A DNA stretch of 64,000 bases, taken from positions 1 to 64,000 of the forward strand of contig NZ_JABMKZ010000018.1 in assembly GCF_013204855.1 (NCBI RefSeq), written 5' to 3'. Both the position numbers and the translations under genes were made by a program. Source of the stretch: Paenibacillus alba (GTDB lineage: Bacteria; Bacillota; Bacilli; Paenibacillales; NBRC-103111). The notes beneath the pieces were generated by a model. The model was not told where the DNA came from and made no database searches. It worked only from the letters and a program-made list of their open reading frames with translations. Every line of letters begins with the position of its first letter. The stretch's first letter is position 1. Positions 18,061 to 26,197 of this stretch are shown piece by piece.

Positions 18061-18705
18061 CTATAGTTTTTCGATGGTTGAATGTTTGTGTTGTTCCATT
18101 TCAGTATGAAAATAAATTAAGTTCTCTTTAGACAGTGCTTGTTGAATTAATTTTTCATCGTAACCAAATTTTTTTAATGCTGCAAGTATTGATTGTATCC
18201 TATCAGCTCTTTTTCGTCTTAAGTTCGATTCTAATTGTATTTCCAGCGGTACCGTAGGAACTGTGTGCCTTCCAAGATTTATGTTCCTAAAATGGCTCCA
18301 TATGTACTGACCGCCTTCCCAAATCCCATCTCCATCTAAGGAATCGGGTATACCCGCTGAATTGGATATTTGAACGACTTCGACTTTGAATTCTTCGATC
18401 AACCAACGACCCTTTGTCCATGTGAACCCTGAACCAAAGATTTGTGTAGATGTCGGCTCGTCCAACGAAGACAACCATTGATCACCATGAGGAAATTCAC
18501 ATTTGGATACGAGTGAAAACTCATTTAGTAGGTCTGCAAATTCTTCAACGTCATCTTTATTCTTTACATAAATATCTAAATCTCCTGGGATCATCTCACA
18601 ACCCTGCAAAACAGAACCAACCGAACCAACCAATATCCACTCTAAATTTGGTTTAGATTCTAAACGCTCACATACCTTTGATAACGTTCTTTGCCAGTCG
18701 GCCAT
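18061..18705 (-). CDS. Nucleotidyltransferase-fold protein
   Basis: Protein of 214 residues. The motif LVGSVGSVLQG followed by PGDLDIYV matches the G-S plus D-x-D arrangement of the minimal nucleotidyltransferase fold. The rest (WSHFRNINLGRHTVPTVPLEIQLESNLRRKRADRI) resembles proteins annotated only as nucleotidyltransferase domain. No antitoxin or HEPN partner is next to it. ATG 18705 follows GAGGTGGAG. Function is not established; a nucleic-acid or antibiotic nucleotidyltransferase role would be guesswork. Confidence 0.75.
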   Translation of the reverse strand: MADWQRTLSKVCERLESKPNLEWILVGSVGSVLQGCEMIPGDLDIYVKNKDDVEEFADLLNEFSLVSKCEFPHGDQWLSSLDEPTSTQIFGSGFTWTKGRWLIEEFKVEVVQISNSAGIPDSLDGDGIWEGGQYIWSHFRNINLGRHTVPTVPLEIQLESNLRRKRADRIQSILAALKKFGYDEKLIQQALSKENLIYFHTEMEQHKHSTIEKL

Positions 18706-18867
18706 AAACTCCACCTCTTCAAGTAATAGACGCTAAAAAAGAACAGATTATTAAAATTTCATTCTAGATATGGTCGATATTTTCCTGCATTATTTAAGAA
18801 AACTGCCCGTTTACTTGAGAAAAGGCATCCGATCCATTGGGGCCGGCTGCCTTCTCAATTGCAGGTT

Positions 18868-18902
18868 TATAAAAAAACTGGAGCTATAAACGACAGTTCC
18901 TT
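18868..18902 (-). terminator. Possible weak terminator after the small Sm-like gene
   Basis: On the minus strand AACTG...CAGTT with a 13-nt loop is followed by TTTTTT. The stem is short. The rest of 18706-18980 shows nothing I can support. Confidence 0.4.
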
Positions 18903-18980
18903 CGCTCGGATATTGGAATTCGCTCACCGTGAGTTCGACAAGACGCCAACAGAGCCACAAGGAATGCTATTTCTATTGGG

Positions 18981-19220
18981 TTAATACAACGGTTGCGCTG
19001 GATAAAGCGTCGGCTGCGGACATTGCGGGAAGGGCAAAATATCTTGAATTTGATCCAATCTGTAGTGTTTGGTGGCAAATTGCGTATGATACAAATATTC
19101 AATGACATAGATGGAGCCGCCTTGAATATTGCACAAAATACCCGATGTGCCCGTTCCGTCCTTTAGGGATACACCTACTGGTCTTCCGATCCAAGCGTGC
19201 GCTTTGTGCTGCAATGACAT
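18981..19220 (-). CDS. Small Sm/SH3-like protein, unknown function
   Basis: A 79-residue protein with a very strong ribosome binding site (AGGAGGTGATGACCT before the ATG), so it is probably real. The core GRPVGVSLKDGTGTSGILCN followed by GGSIYVIEYL has the alternating pattern of an Sm1-like five-strand barrel (G-x-V-x-V-x-L-x-DG-x4-G-x-L). The tail is Pro-rich (PFPQCPQPTLYPAQPLY). It lies 31 bp downstream of the molybdopterin oxidoreductase gene on the same strand. I do not recognise a named family. Similar short proteins are common hypotheticals in spore formers, but that is recollection rather than evidence. Confidence 0.75.
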   Translation of the reverse strand: MSLQHKAHAWIGRPVGVSLKDGTGTSGILCNIQGGSIYVIEYLYHTQFATKHYRLDQIQDILPFPQCPQPTLYPAQPLY

Positions 19221-19251
19221 AGGTCATCACCTCCTGAACTACCTTATGCGG

Positions 19252-21318
19252 CTAACCGCCTAATGGTTCAGTGGATTTGCTCTTTTCTATGCGTACGCGC
19301 CCTGAGAAGAACGTTGCCCCTCCGCCCATATCCGCCACACGATCAGGCGTTAGCGAATTGACCAGTGCCTTTTTCCCAGGTACATCCGCCCAGAGGCCTT
19401 GACTCACAACCACTCCCGGTAAGACGTCTGTACCTGCTGCAACAAGCAGCTCACACTCGCCGCGGTCGTTCCATATACGTGCATAATCGCCGCTCACGAG
19501 CCCTAGGGAGGCCGCATCTGCTTCATTCATATGAAGCTTAGGCGTCTTTTCCATGCGTCTATGCTTCTCATTATGTGCAAAGGTTGAATTTAGAAAGTTA
19601 TGATTCGGTGCCGGGATAAACAAAAACGGCAAATCGCCCTCATCGACTAGCGGTGTATACGTCGGAAGCGGAGGAAATCCCTTGCGCTCCATCTCTTCGG
19701 AGTACAACTCGATCTTTCCGCTTGGCGTCTTTAATTCCCCAGGAAATAGCGGCTTCGCCTCTGCCTTCAGGAATTGTTTCTCCAGCAGCGTTTCATACGT
19801 AATATTGGCCAGAGCAGGGTTGCCTGGATGATCCAGAGCTTGACGTATCAGCGCTTCGTCAGAATCCTGCAAGGCCTCCTCTTCATAGCCCATCCCTGCT
19901 GCCAACAGCCGAAATACGTCTACATTCGCTTTACTTTCCATATAAGGAGCAATGACCGGAAGCTGCAAATGTACATATTGATGCCAGTAAGAGCGGTAAA
20001 AGTCCGTATTTTCGAAGGAAGAGGTCGCTGGGAGCACGATATCTGCATACTTGGCCGTTTCTGTCAGGAAAAGATCATGCACAACCGTAAACACATCTTC
20101 CCTCTCAAGCCCCTTTCTCACCTTATTCGCATGAGGCGCAACTAGCGCTGGATTGGAATTGTACACATACAGCGAATGAATAGGCGGATCAAGCTCCAAT
20201 AATGCGCTCCCCAGCAGATTCATATTAATTTGACGAGCATTGCCTTCTCGTAAATCAGGACGCTGCAGCGCGGGAATATTGTGCTCCAAGTAGCCGCCAT
20301 TGCCCTTAATGGCGCCGCCGCCTTGGTGCAGCCACTGGCCGGTTAAAGCCGGCAGACAAGCGATGGTTCGCACGCACATCCCACCGTTATCATGATGCTG
20401 AATCCCGTTCCCAATGCGGATAAAGGACGGAGCGGTATCGCCATACAGCCGGGCAAGACGATAAATATCTGCCACAGGAACACCTGTAATGGAGGATACC
20501 ACGGAAGGATCGTACTGCTTCACATGTTCTTCGAGCGCTTCGTGCCCCTTCGTATATTGGTGCAGAAAATCTTCATCCACCTTATTTTCTGCGAACAAAA
20601 TATGCATGATCCCCAAAGCCAAGGCCGCATCCGTCCCCGGCAAAATAGGAATGAACCAGTCCGCCCAACGGCCTGTCTGGTTCTTATGGGCGTCAATCAC
20701 AATGATTTGAGCGCCATTTTTCCGCGCCTTTTCAGCGAGCATCACCTGATGCATATTCGTACTGACCGCATTGATCCCCCACATGATGATCAGTTTGGCA
20801 TGAACTGTATCCTCCGGATCTGTGCCGAAGCTGCCCCCCATCGTATACTTATAGCCTTCGCTACCCGCAGCCTCACAGATCGCATACAGCAATCGACTGG
20901 CTCCCATACGATTAAAGAATCGGCGATCCATGCCCTCCGTCCCGATTCGCCCCATATTGCCATAGAAGCTGTAAGGCAGGATAGATTCTGGGCCTTTCTC
21001 CGCAATCAGCTGTTTCCAGCGGCTCGTGATCGTTGTGATCGCTTCTTCCCAAGTGATTCTTTCAAAATGGCTGCCTTCACCCTTGGGCCCGACCCGCTTC
21101 ATCGGATATTGCAGGCGCTTCTCGTCATACATTCTAGCCGCCATATTGCGAACTTTATTGCAAATGGCTCCCTGAGTCACCGGATGATTCGGGTCACCCT
21201 CTATTTTCACAATCTTACCTTCTTCTTTATGAAGCAGTAAGCCGCACTGATCCGGACAATCCAGTGAGCATACAGCTGGAAAAACACCATTTTGTTCCTT
21301 GCTCATCATCGTATGCAT
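19252..21318 (-). CDS. Molybdopterin-dependent oxidoreductase with N-terminal [4Fe-4S]
   Basis: Cytoplasmic oxidoreductase of about 688 residues; no Tat signal is visible. The N-terminal iron-sulfur motif has C17, C21, C25 and C53. Molybdopterin domains follow, with NGVFPAVCSLDCPDQ at the start, GTDPEDTVHAKLIIMWGINA, and RIGNGIQHHDNGG as the second Mo-dinucleotide region. The C-terminal barrel domain reads KLHMNEADAASLGLVSGDYAR. Size and arrangement resemble Bacillus YoaE-like putative formate dehydrogenase/polysulfide reductase relatives. No partner Fe-S or membrane subunit is adjacent, so electron partner and substrate are unknown. The start is ambiguous between 21318 and the ATG at 21309; ribosome binding is weak at both. 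Confidence 0.88.
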   Translation of the reverse strand: MHTMMSKEQNGVFPAVCSLDCPDQCGLLLHKEEGKIVKIEGDPNHPVTQGAICNKVRNMAARMYDEKRLQYPMKRVGPKGEGSHFERITWEEAITTITSRWKQLIAEKGPESILPYSFYGNMGRIGTEGMDRRFFNRMGASRLLYAICEAAGSEGYKYTMGGSFGTDPEDTVHAKLIIMWGINAVSTNMHQVMLAEKARKNGAQIIVIDAHKNQTGRWADWFIPILPGTDAALALGIMHILFAENKVDEDFLHQYTKGHEALEEHVKQYDPSVVSSITGVPVADIYRLARLYGDTAPSFIRIGNGIQHHDNGGMCVRTIACLPALTGQWLHQGGGAIKGNGGYLEHNIPALQRPDLREGNARQINMNLLGSALLELDPPIHSLYVYNSNPALVAPHANKVRKGLEREDVFTVVHDLFLTETAKYADIVLPATSSFENTDFYRSYWHQYVHLQLPVIAPYMESKANVDVFRLLAAGMGYEEEALQDSDEALIRQALDHPGNPALANITYETLLEKQFLKAEAKPLFPGELKTPSGKIELYSEEMERKGFPPLPTYTPLVDEGDLPFLFIPAPNHNFLNSTFAHNEKHRRMEKTPKLHMNEADAASLGLVSGDYARIWNDRGECELLVAAGTDVLPGVVVSQGLWADVPGKKALVNSLTPDRVADMGGGATFFSGRVRIEKSKSTEPLGG

Positions 21319-21422
21319 ACCTTGGTCTAACTCCCTTCCCTACACTTCAATGCTTTTATTCTATACCGAAATGGATGGAAGGGAAACAGCTTCCCATTTG
21401 TACAAATCCACACTTCTATGGG

Positions 21423-22190
21423 TTAGTCCAACACTCCCCCACCAAGAACAAAACGGTATTGCAGATGATTGTCAAAAATTTGATCGATGCGAACCCCGCC
21501 TGTTTTCTGCGAAGCCGTATGAATGATTTTACCGTCCCCTAAATAAATCCCAGTATGGGTGATGGTTTTCTGGGAGGCATCTAATCCTTGGTAATCGGAA
21601 GGCGAGTTGCCTAGGTAGCTGATAAAAAACAATAGATCCCCCCGCTGCGCTTGGTTAATATCCGAATATTTCCTTGTGGAAAAGGTTTCTACATAAGCGG
21701 CTTGGCTTCTAGAATCTATCGGCAAGTCCATGCCAAGCGCGGAGAGATAAGACCAATGCGTGAAATCCGAGCAGTCAAAGGAAGAGGGGTCTGCGCGGTC
21801 AGAACCATACTCATAGGGGGTCCCCAGGTAAGATATCGCTGTATCAATCACATTTTCAACCAATCCGCCTGGCTTCGAAACGACGGAAGGATTGGGAAAT
21901 ACTTGAACCAGGGAAGAACTGTTGGAATGAATGGAAGGATTCTCGCCTCCGACCTCCAAGCTCTTCACTTGATTCGTGTGAGCAGGCTGGCCGATACCCA
22001 AATCTCCCTTGTAGAGCTCCGCATCTTTGCTTGTCAGATTCCAATTTGACATCTTAGTGTCAGTTTCACGCTCGGCAGCAAGTTTCGTATGTTCCCGAAC
22101 TCCCTGTTGATGAATCTTCGGCTGCTGAGAGCATCCGCTAAGCAAGGCGAGTAGGCAGGACAACCATAGATATATCCGTATTTTTGGCAT
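21423..22190 (-). CDS. NlpC/P60 family lipoprotein, cell-wall peptidase
   Basis: Predicted membrane-anchored peptidoglycan endopeptidase of 255 residues. The lipobox LLSGC places the lipidated Cys at C20. An unstructured linker (21-110) is followed by the NlpC/P60 domain (about 111-255) with catalytic Cys in SSFDCSDF (C140), first His in ITHTGIYLG (H212) and a further His in KIIHTAS (H224). AAGGAG precedes the ATG. The gene has a leader of about 400 nt with several strong stem-loops and an intrinsic terminator 67 bp upstream of the start, suggesting attenuation. Confidence 0.9.
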   Translation of the reverse strand: MPKIRIYLWLSCLLALLSGCSQQPKIHQQGVREHTKLAAERETDTKMSNWNLTSKDAELYKGDLGIGQPAHTNQVKSLEVGGENPSIHSNSSSLVQVFPNPSVVSKPGGLVENVIDTAISYLGTPYEYGSDRADPSSFDCSDFTHWSYLSALGMDLPIDSRSQAAYVETFSTRKYSDINQAQRGDLLFFISYLGNSPSDYQGLDASQKTITHTGIYLGDGKIIHTASQKTGGVRIDQIFDNHLQYRFVLGGGVLD

Positions 22191-22255
22191 CTTGTAGCTC
22201 CTTAGTTTGTGATGCTTTTAGGATGCCAATTTTTTGGAAAAAGAAACACAATAAG

Positions 22256-22290
22256 AAAAACCGTCAGGAGGAACATCCTGACGGTCCTTT
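22256..22290 (-). terminator. Terminator inside the leader of the NlpC/P60 gene
   Basis: On the minus strand CCGTCAGGA TGTTCC TCCTGACGG is followed by TTTTTC, 67 bp before the start codon at 22190. No gene ends just upstream, so it is either an attenuator or the end of a small RNA. Confidence 0.8.
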
Positions 22291-22317
22291 TGCGTGTAAA
22301 CCCCTACTTTTGTCCAT

Positions 22318-22560
22318 GGGGAGGGATGGATGCGGGGTTTCAACCGCTGTTGAAATCGTGTTTTTTGAATGTATTACGCGGTATAAACAACGATTTCAAA
22401 GGCGGCCCGTAAACTTTCCACCCTCACATCCATCCCTCTTCTATTCCACTTTGAGCTGCCTTCCACTTTCGAACAGGTCAAACATATATATTTCACTGTC
22501 TGTTTCCACAGCACATAATTGCTTAAGGATGCTTGGGGTTTCTTCTTAAGCTTCGCTCAC
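22318..22560 (-). ncRNA. Structured leader or small RNA upstream of the NlpC/P60 gene
   Basis: A 118-nt imperfect hairpin spans 22321-22438. Its outer perfect 12-bp stem is GAGGGATGGATG/CATCCATCCCTC. Its inner stem is TTGAAATCGT/ACGATTTCAA (22350-22359 with 22390-22399), extended by CCGC/GCGG. Further 5' on the minus transcript, 22520-22560 can form two mutually exclusive pairings, GCTTAAG/CTTAAGC or TTGGGG/CCCCAA. The order structured RNA, terminator, ribosome binding site, start is riboswitch-like. It does not match aptamers I know. TTTGGGGTGAGC resembles part of the c-di-AMP (ydaO) motif, but the conserved GACAGCTAAC block is missing. Confidence 0.5.
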
Positions 22561-22593
22561 CCCAAACCCAAAAACATATTAATTCTGGCGTGT

Positions 22594-22625
22594 ACAAAAA
22601 AACCTGCAGCTACCCACCGCAGGTC
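22594..22625 (-). terminator. Terminator after sdaAA
   Basis: On the minus strand ACCTGC...GCAGGT is followed by TTTTTTTG, 8 bp after the sdaAA stop. Confidence 0.8.
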
Positions 22626-22631
22626 ATCTCT

Positions 22632-23516
22632 CTATCGCTTTTTGCTCAAATTAAGCTCTTTCATAATCTGCCGGCCTGTTGGCGTCTGCGCCAGGCCTCC
22701 CTTGGCGGTCTCGCGGTGTTTCTCCGGCATCGCCGTGCCCACTTCATACATCACTTGGACGACTTCGTCCGAAGGGATGACCGATCTAACACCGGCCAAA
22801 GCCATATCGGCCGCTGCCATAGCATTCACCGCACCGAATCCGTTGCGAACGATGCAAGGGATCTCAACCAAGCCGCCCACGGGGTCGCAAATGAGTCCGA
22901 GGGTGTTCTTCAGCGCAAGCCCGACTGCATGCATCGCTTGCTCAGGCGTACCTCCACGAAGCTCAACCAGCGCCCCCGCGGCCATTCCAATGGCAGAGCC
23001 GACTTCAGCTTGGCAGCCTCCCTCGGCACCGGAGACAAAGGAATTATTCGCAATCACATAACCGATGGCACCTGCACTTAATAAGCCATTCACCATATGA
23101 TCATCATCCCAGCCGAAACGCTGCTGACTGCTAATGAAAACACCGGGAATAATGCCGCAGGAACCAGCCGTCGGTGTCGCAATAATCCGGCCCATGGAAG
23201 CGTTGACTTCGGATACAGCAAGGGCATAAGCCATCGCTTTGCAAGCTTCTTCGCCTAATGACGCTTCAGAGGTGGTTAAGTAGCTGGCAACGCGCTGCGC
23301 ATCTTTCCCCGTTAACCCGCTCCGCGAGGTGGTATCCTCTGTCAGCCCCTTGGCAACTGCTTCTTTCATAATCTGGTAGTAGTCGCGCATCTTTTGGAAT
23401 ACATACTCCGGCGGCTTCCCCGATTCTTGGCTTTGGTCGGCCAGCATGACCTCGGCAATCGTCTTTCCCTCTGACATACTGAGCTCAGCCAGCTGTTTCA
23501 ATGTCCTGAATCTCAT
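22632..23516 (-). CDS. sdaAA: L-serine dehydratase, iron-sulfur-dependent, alpha subunit
   Basis: Catalytic subunit of the [4Fe-4S] L-serine deaminase that converts serine to pyruvate and ammonia. The 294-residue length is typical. Conserved stretches include SQESGKPPEYVF and AGSCGIIPGVF (a Cys-bearing motif of the family), plus CDPVGGLVEIPCIVRN, which holds further cluster Cys. It starts directly after the sdaAB stop, with GAGGCG as ribosome binding site. It ends at a terminator. With the gcv genes in the window it forms part of serine/glycine catabolism. Confidence 0.95.
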   Translation of the reverse strand: MRFRTLKQLAELSMSEGKTIAEVMLADQSQESGKPPEYVFQKMRDYYQIMKEAVAKGLTEDTTSRSGLTGKDAQRVASYLTTSEASLGEEACKAMAYALAVSEVNASMGRIIATPTAGSCGIIPGVFISSQQRFGWDDDHMVNGLLSAGAIGYVIANNSFVSGAEGGCQAEVGSAIGMAAGALVELRGGTPEQAMHAVGLALKNTLGLICDPVGGLVEIPCIVRNGFGAVNAMAAADMALAGVRSVIPSDEVVQVMYEVGTAMPEKHRETAKGGLAQTPTGRQIMKELNLSKKR

Positions 23517-24194
23517 TTAATCGCCTCTTTCTGAGAGATCCACTTTTCGTATATTCGTGATCATACTTAAATTCATCAGCTCTTCAATCAAAGAATCCGG
23601 AATGTCGGCATCCGTTTCAATAACCGTCATCGCTTCGCGATCACGGCCTTTCCGATCCAGATCCATAAACCCGATATTGATTTGGCTGCGCCCCAGCAAG
23701 GTCGTAATATCAGCAATCATACCCGGACGATCATGATGTGAAATGACTAACGTCGGATAAACGGCTGTAAACTTTACATCGAAATCGTTGACGTTCACAA
23801 TTTCAACGTTGCCGCCTCCGATGGATGCGCCCGTCATGGTCACTTCACGCGTATCGGATGACAGGGCAAACTGTACCGTGTTAGGGTGGTCTGCTTTGTC
23901 TTTGCTTGTACGGAAAGCAATTTCAATACCTAGCGTTTCGGCTTCTTCAGCAGCCGTTGGAATACGCGGATCGTCGGTTTCGAAATCCAGCAGCCCGCCA
24001 ACCAGTGCCAGATCAGTGCCATGTCCCTTGTAGGTATCGGCAAAAGAACCAAATAACGTAATTTCAGCCTTAGTCGGCTGCTCACCTAACAGCTGCCTGG
24101 CGACACGTCCCAGACGAACAGCTCCAGCCGTATGGGAGCTGGAGGGGCCAATCATGGATGGCCCGATGATGGAAAATACATCTTTAAACCGCAT
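23517..24194 (-). CDS. sdaAB: L-serine dehydratase, beta subunit
   Basis: Partner subunit of SdaAA, 225 residues from the ATG at 24194. The family N-terminus reads MRFKDVFSIIGPSMIGPSSSHTAGA; the S-S-S-H-T-A-G motif belongs to the serine-binding domain. The C-terminal ACT domain (about 148-215) begins LVISHHDRPGMIADITTLLG. Upstream in-frame starts at 24197 and 24209 exist; GGAG at the right distance favours the later ATGs. The sdaAB-sdaAA order is that of Bacillales. Confidence 0.94.
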   Translation of the reverse strand: MRFKDVFSIIGPSMIGPSSSHTAGAVRLGRVARQLLGEQPTKAEITLFGSFADTYKGHGTDLALVGGLLDFETDDPRIPTAAEEAETLGIEIAFRTSKDKADHPNTVQFALSSDTREVTMTGASIGGGNVEIVNVNDFDVKFTAVYPTLVISHHDRPGMIADITTLLGRSQINIGFMDLDRKGRDREAMTVIETDADIPDSLIEELMNLSMITNIRKVDLSERGD

Positions 24195-24211
24195 CATGCA
24201 GCGCTCCATTC

Positions 24212-24358
24212 TTATGATGTTCCTTCTTCTATTGTATGAAGCGTTTCACAGAAAGACAAGGCGTTCGTTTTATCCTTATATTCCCATAATATAGCCCGCT
24301 TTAAAGAAGTGCTAAGCCTCTCCATAGTAACATATTCACCGATAAATAGTCTTTGCAT
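24212..24358 (-). CDS. Possible small ORF upstream of sdaAB
   Basis: A 48-residue frame ending 17 bp before the sdaAB start. The ATG at 24358 has a weak GGGAAGAG upstream. The protein (MQRLFIGEYVTMERLSTSLK, then AILWEYKDKTNALSFCETLH) has no motif I recognise. It sits after the terminator of the redoxin-chemoreceptor gene, in the position of an sda leader. It could be a short protein or simply an untranslated leader. Confidence 0.3.
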   Translation of the reverse strand: MQRLFIGEYVTMERLSTSLKRAILWEYKDKTNALSFCETLHTIEEGTS

Positions 24359-24414
24359 GTAAAAAGCGATCTCTTCCCGACTATTAATTATTTGCCCCCC
24401 AGGGACCAAGCCAA

Positions 24415-24447
24415 CAAAAAGCCCCTTCCACTAAGCCAAAGGGCTTA
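24415..24447 (-). terminator. Terminator after the redoxin-chemoreceptor gene
   Basis: On the minus strand AAGCCCTT...AGGGGCTT is followed by TTTTTG, about 75 bp past the stop codon at 24521. Confidence 0.8.
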
Positions 24448-24520
24448 CATGGAGGGACTTCTTCGAACTCTTTCCTTATGTAATTGCTAAGTTCTCACTC
24501 CGCATTCACTAAATTCTGCT

Positions 24521-25852
24521 TCACTTCTTTTTCATTCTCTCATCCAAAGCATTCAACTGATCGACATGATAATGCATATCATGCAAGATGTCATTGACTT
24601 CGGAATTAATCGTCGTTTCTACCTCTTGAATTTGGCTCAAATCAATCTGTGCATGCTGCTGGCTGTCCTTGATCTGGTTTAACTCTTCACCCAGCTGCAA
24701 GGAGTCATCTGCAATGCTCTTGATCCCATCCGAGATGGTGAGGATTTGAGAGGAATTGACTGAAATGCGTTCTCGAACGGTGTTCATCGTCATCTCAAAG
24801 GTAGCGAACGAAGAGAAGCTTTGATTGATTTTCTCATCAATGGCTTGCAGTTGGGCCGTAATACTGCCCGCCGATTCCTCCGTGCCATGCGCCAGCTTGC
24901 TTACTTCCTGGGCGACTACAGCGAAGCCCTTGCCATGCTCACCCGCGCGAGCTGCTTCGATCGAAGCGTTCAAGGCGAGAATTTTGGTTTGTTTGGAAAT
25001 TTGCGAGATGACCACGCTCATGTCATTAACGACATTCGTCATGCTGATCAATTCATCCATTAATCCGCGTGTCGTTTGAATATTATGGCTTAATTGTTCA
25101 TTCATCTGCTGGATATCAGTGAATTCATCGGAAGTGGTATTGAGCTGCTGGCTGAATTCGTTTAACTCGCTCGACTTCTTCTGATAATTGTCCACGGCCC
25201 CCTCTAAATGCTCGTAGTTTCGTTGGGAAGCCTTCTTTAATCCTTCAATATTATGCAGATTGCCCTCTACACTCTTCGTTACGTAGGCGGCAGATGTATT
25301 TACATGCTCGAGTGTAGACTTCATATTCGCCAAGAAAACCGGAAGCTCCTCTTGAATGGAACCAGTGTCATCCGAGACAATCGACAGCGTATCAATGACT
25401 TCGAGAATTTCCTTTGCCGATGGCCGATCTGCTTGATTCTCGCCAATATAGGAATAACGAATCATTTGATTTTCATCAATAATATAGGTGCTTGGAATGG
25501 CAATACGAAAAGAGTCCCACTTAATCGGCGTGAAAACCTCATAGGACTTGATTACTTCTCTGGTTTCATCGGATAAAATAGGGAATTTAATGCCTTTGGC
25601 TGCCGCATAGTCCTTGATATTAGCCAGTTTTTGGCCAGCAATGGCAATCAGATTAACGCCTTTATTCACAAAGCGCTCGTAATATTCGTTTAATTCCGGC
25701 ATCTGCTTCTGGCAGTTGTGGCACCATGTTCCGCGCAAGAAAATAATGACTAACGGCTTTCCTTTGAACTCTTCCAAACCTTTAAGCCCTTGCGTAGAAT
25801 CTAATCGAAATGGTGCTGCTTTCTTCCCGATCGATAAACCTTTCTTAGCCAT
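24521..25852 (-). CDS. Soluble fusion: peroxiredoxin/thioredoxin-like domain plus chemoreceptor signalling domain
   Basis: A 443-residue protein without signal peptide or membrane span. Residues about 5-155 form an AhpC/TSA (redoxin) domain: [30 protein letters not shown] with a C44-x-x-C47 pair, then [18 protein letters not shown]. Residues about 165-440 are helical with the chemoreceptor hairpin tip [20 protein letters not shown] and [15 protein letters not shown] (about 287-322). HAMP and sensor membrane domains are absent. The likely role is to relay peroxide or thiol redox state to the CheA/CheW machinery from the cytoplasm; this is inferred from the domains only. ATG 25852 follows GGGGTG. 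I do not recall this fusion as a characterised protein. Confidence 0.9.
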   Translation of the reverse strand: MAKKGLSIGKKAAPFRLDSTQGLKGLEEFKGKPLVIIFLRGTWCHNCQKQMPELNEYYERFVNKGVNLIAIAGQKLANIKDYAAAKGIKFPILSDETREVIKSYEVFTPIKWDSFRIAIPSTYIIDENQMIRYSYIGENQADRPSAKEILEVIDTLSIVSDDTGSIQEELPVFLANMKSTLEHVNTSAAYVTKSVEGNLHNIEGLKKASQRNYEHLEGAVDNYQKKSSELNEFSQQLNTTSDEFTDIQQMNEQLSHNIQTTRGLMDELISMTNVVNDMSVVISQISKQTKILALNASIEAARAGEHGKGFAVVAQEVSKLAHGTEESAGSITAQLQAIDEKINQSFSSFATFEMTMNTVRERISVNSSQILTISDGIKSIADDSLQLGEELNQIKDSQQHAQIDLSQIQEVETTINSEVNDILHDMHYHVDQLNALDERMKKK

Positions 25853-26197
25853 ATTTGGCACCCCAATTTTGCATCATATTTAACTTTTGCTTCCTTCAGT
25901 GTAGCTGAAAATGGGGAGGATGACTACCATATCTTGCATAAATTTATTGCAAATCCGACAAAAAATGACCCGCCATTAGGCCCATAGCCTTAGCAGGTCA
26001 TTGTATCCGTTATGCCATATAGTGCTTACTAAATCTCGACCTCGGCAAAAGCCATCCGCTTCCGCCCATCGCTTCAACAAGCGACCCGCTCCACCCTTGC
26101 TGCATGGCAATGGAATGCACGATCCACCGGTAGTAATGATTCCCCGGATATCGCTCCTAAGCGTCGATTTCAAAGCATCATTATTAGACCAAAGATT
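25853..26197. other. Intergenic stretch with no supported gene
   Basis: Between the start of the redoxin-chemoreceptor gene and the stop of the heparinase-like gene. It contains a minus-strand terminator (25961-26002). The short open frames here lack ribosome binding sites and conserved motifs. Confidence 0.6.
25961..26002 (-). terminator. Terminator downstream of the heparinase-like gene
   Basis: On the minus strand AATGACC...GGGTCATT with a 24-nt loop is followed by TTTTTTG. It lies about 200 bp past the stop codon at 26198. Confidence 0.7.

Noticed and set aside
22318..22631. Known c-di-AMP (ydaO) riboswitch or T-box
   Set aside because: TTTGGGGTGAGC and GAGGGTGGAAA look similar at first, but the essential GACAGCTAAC block and the AGGGTGGTACCGCG T-box sequence are missing.
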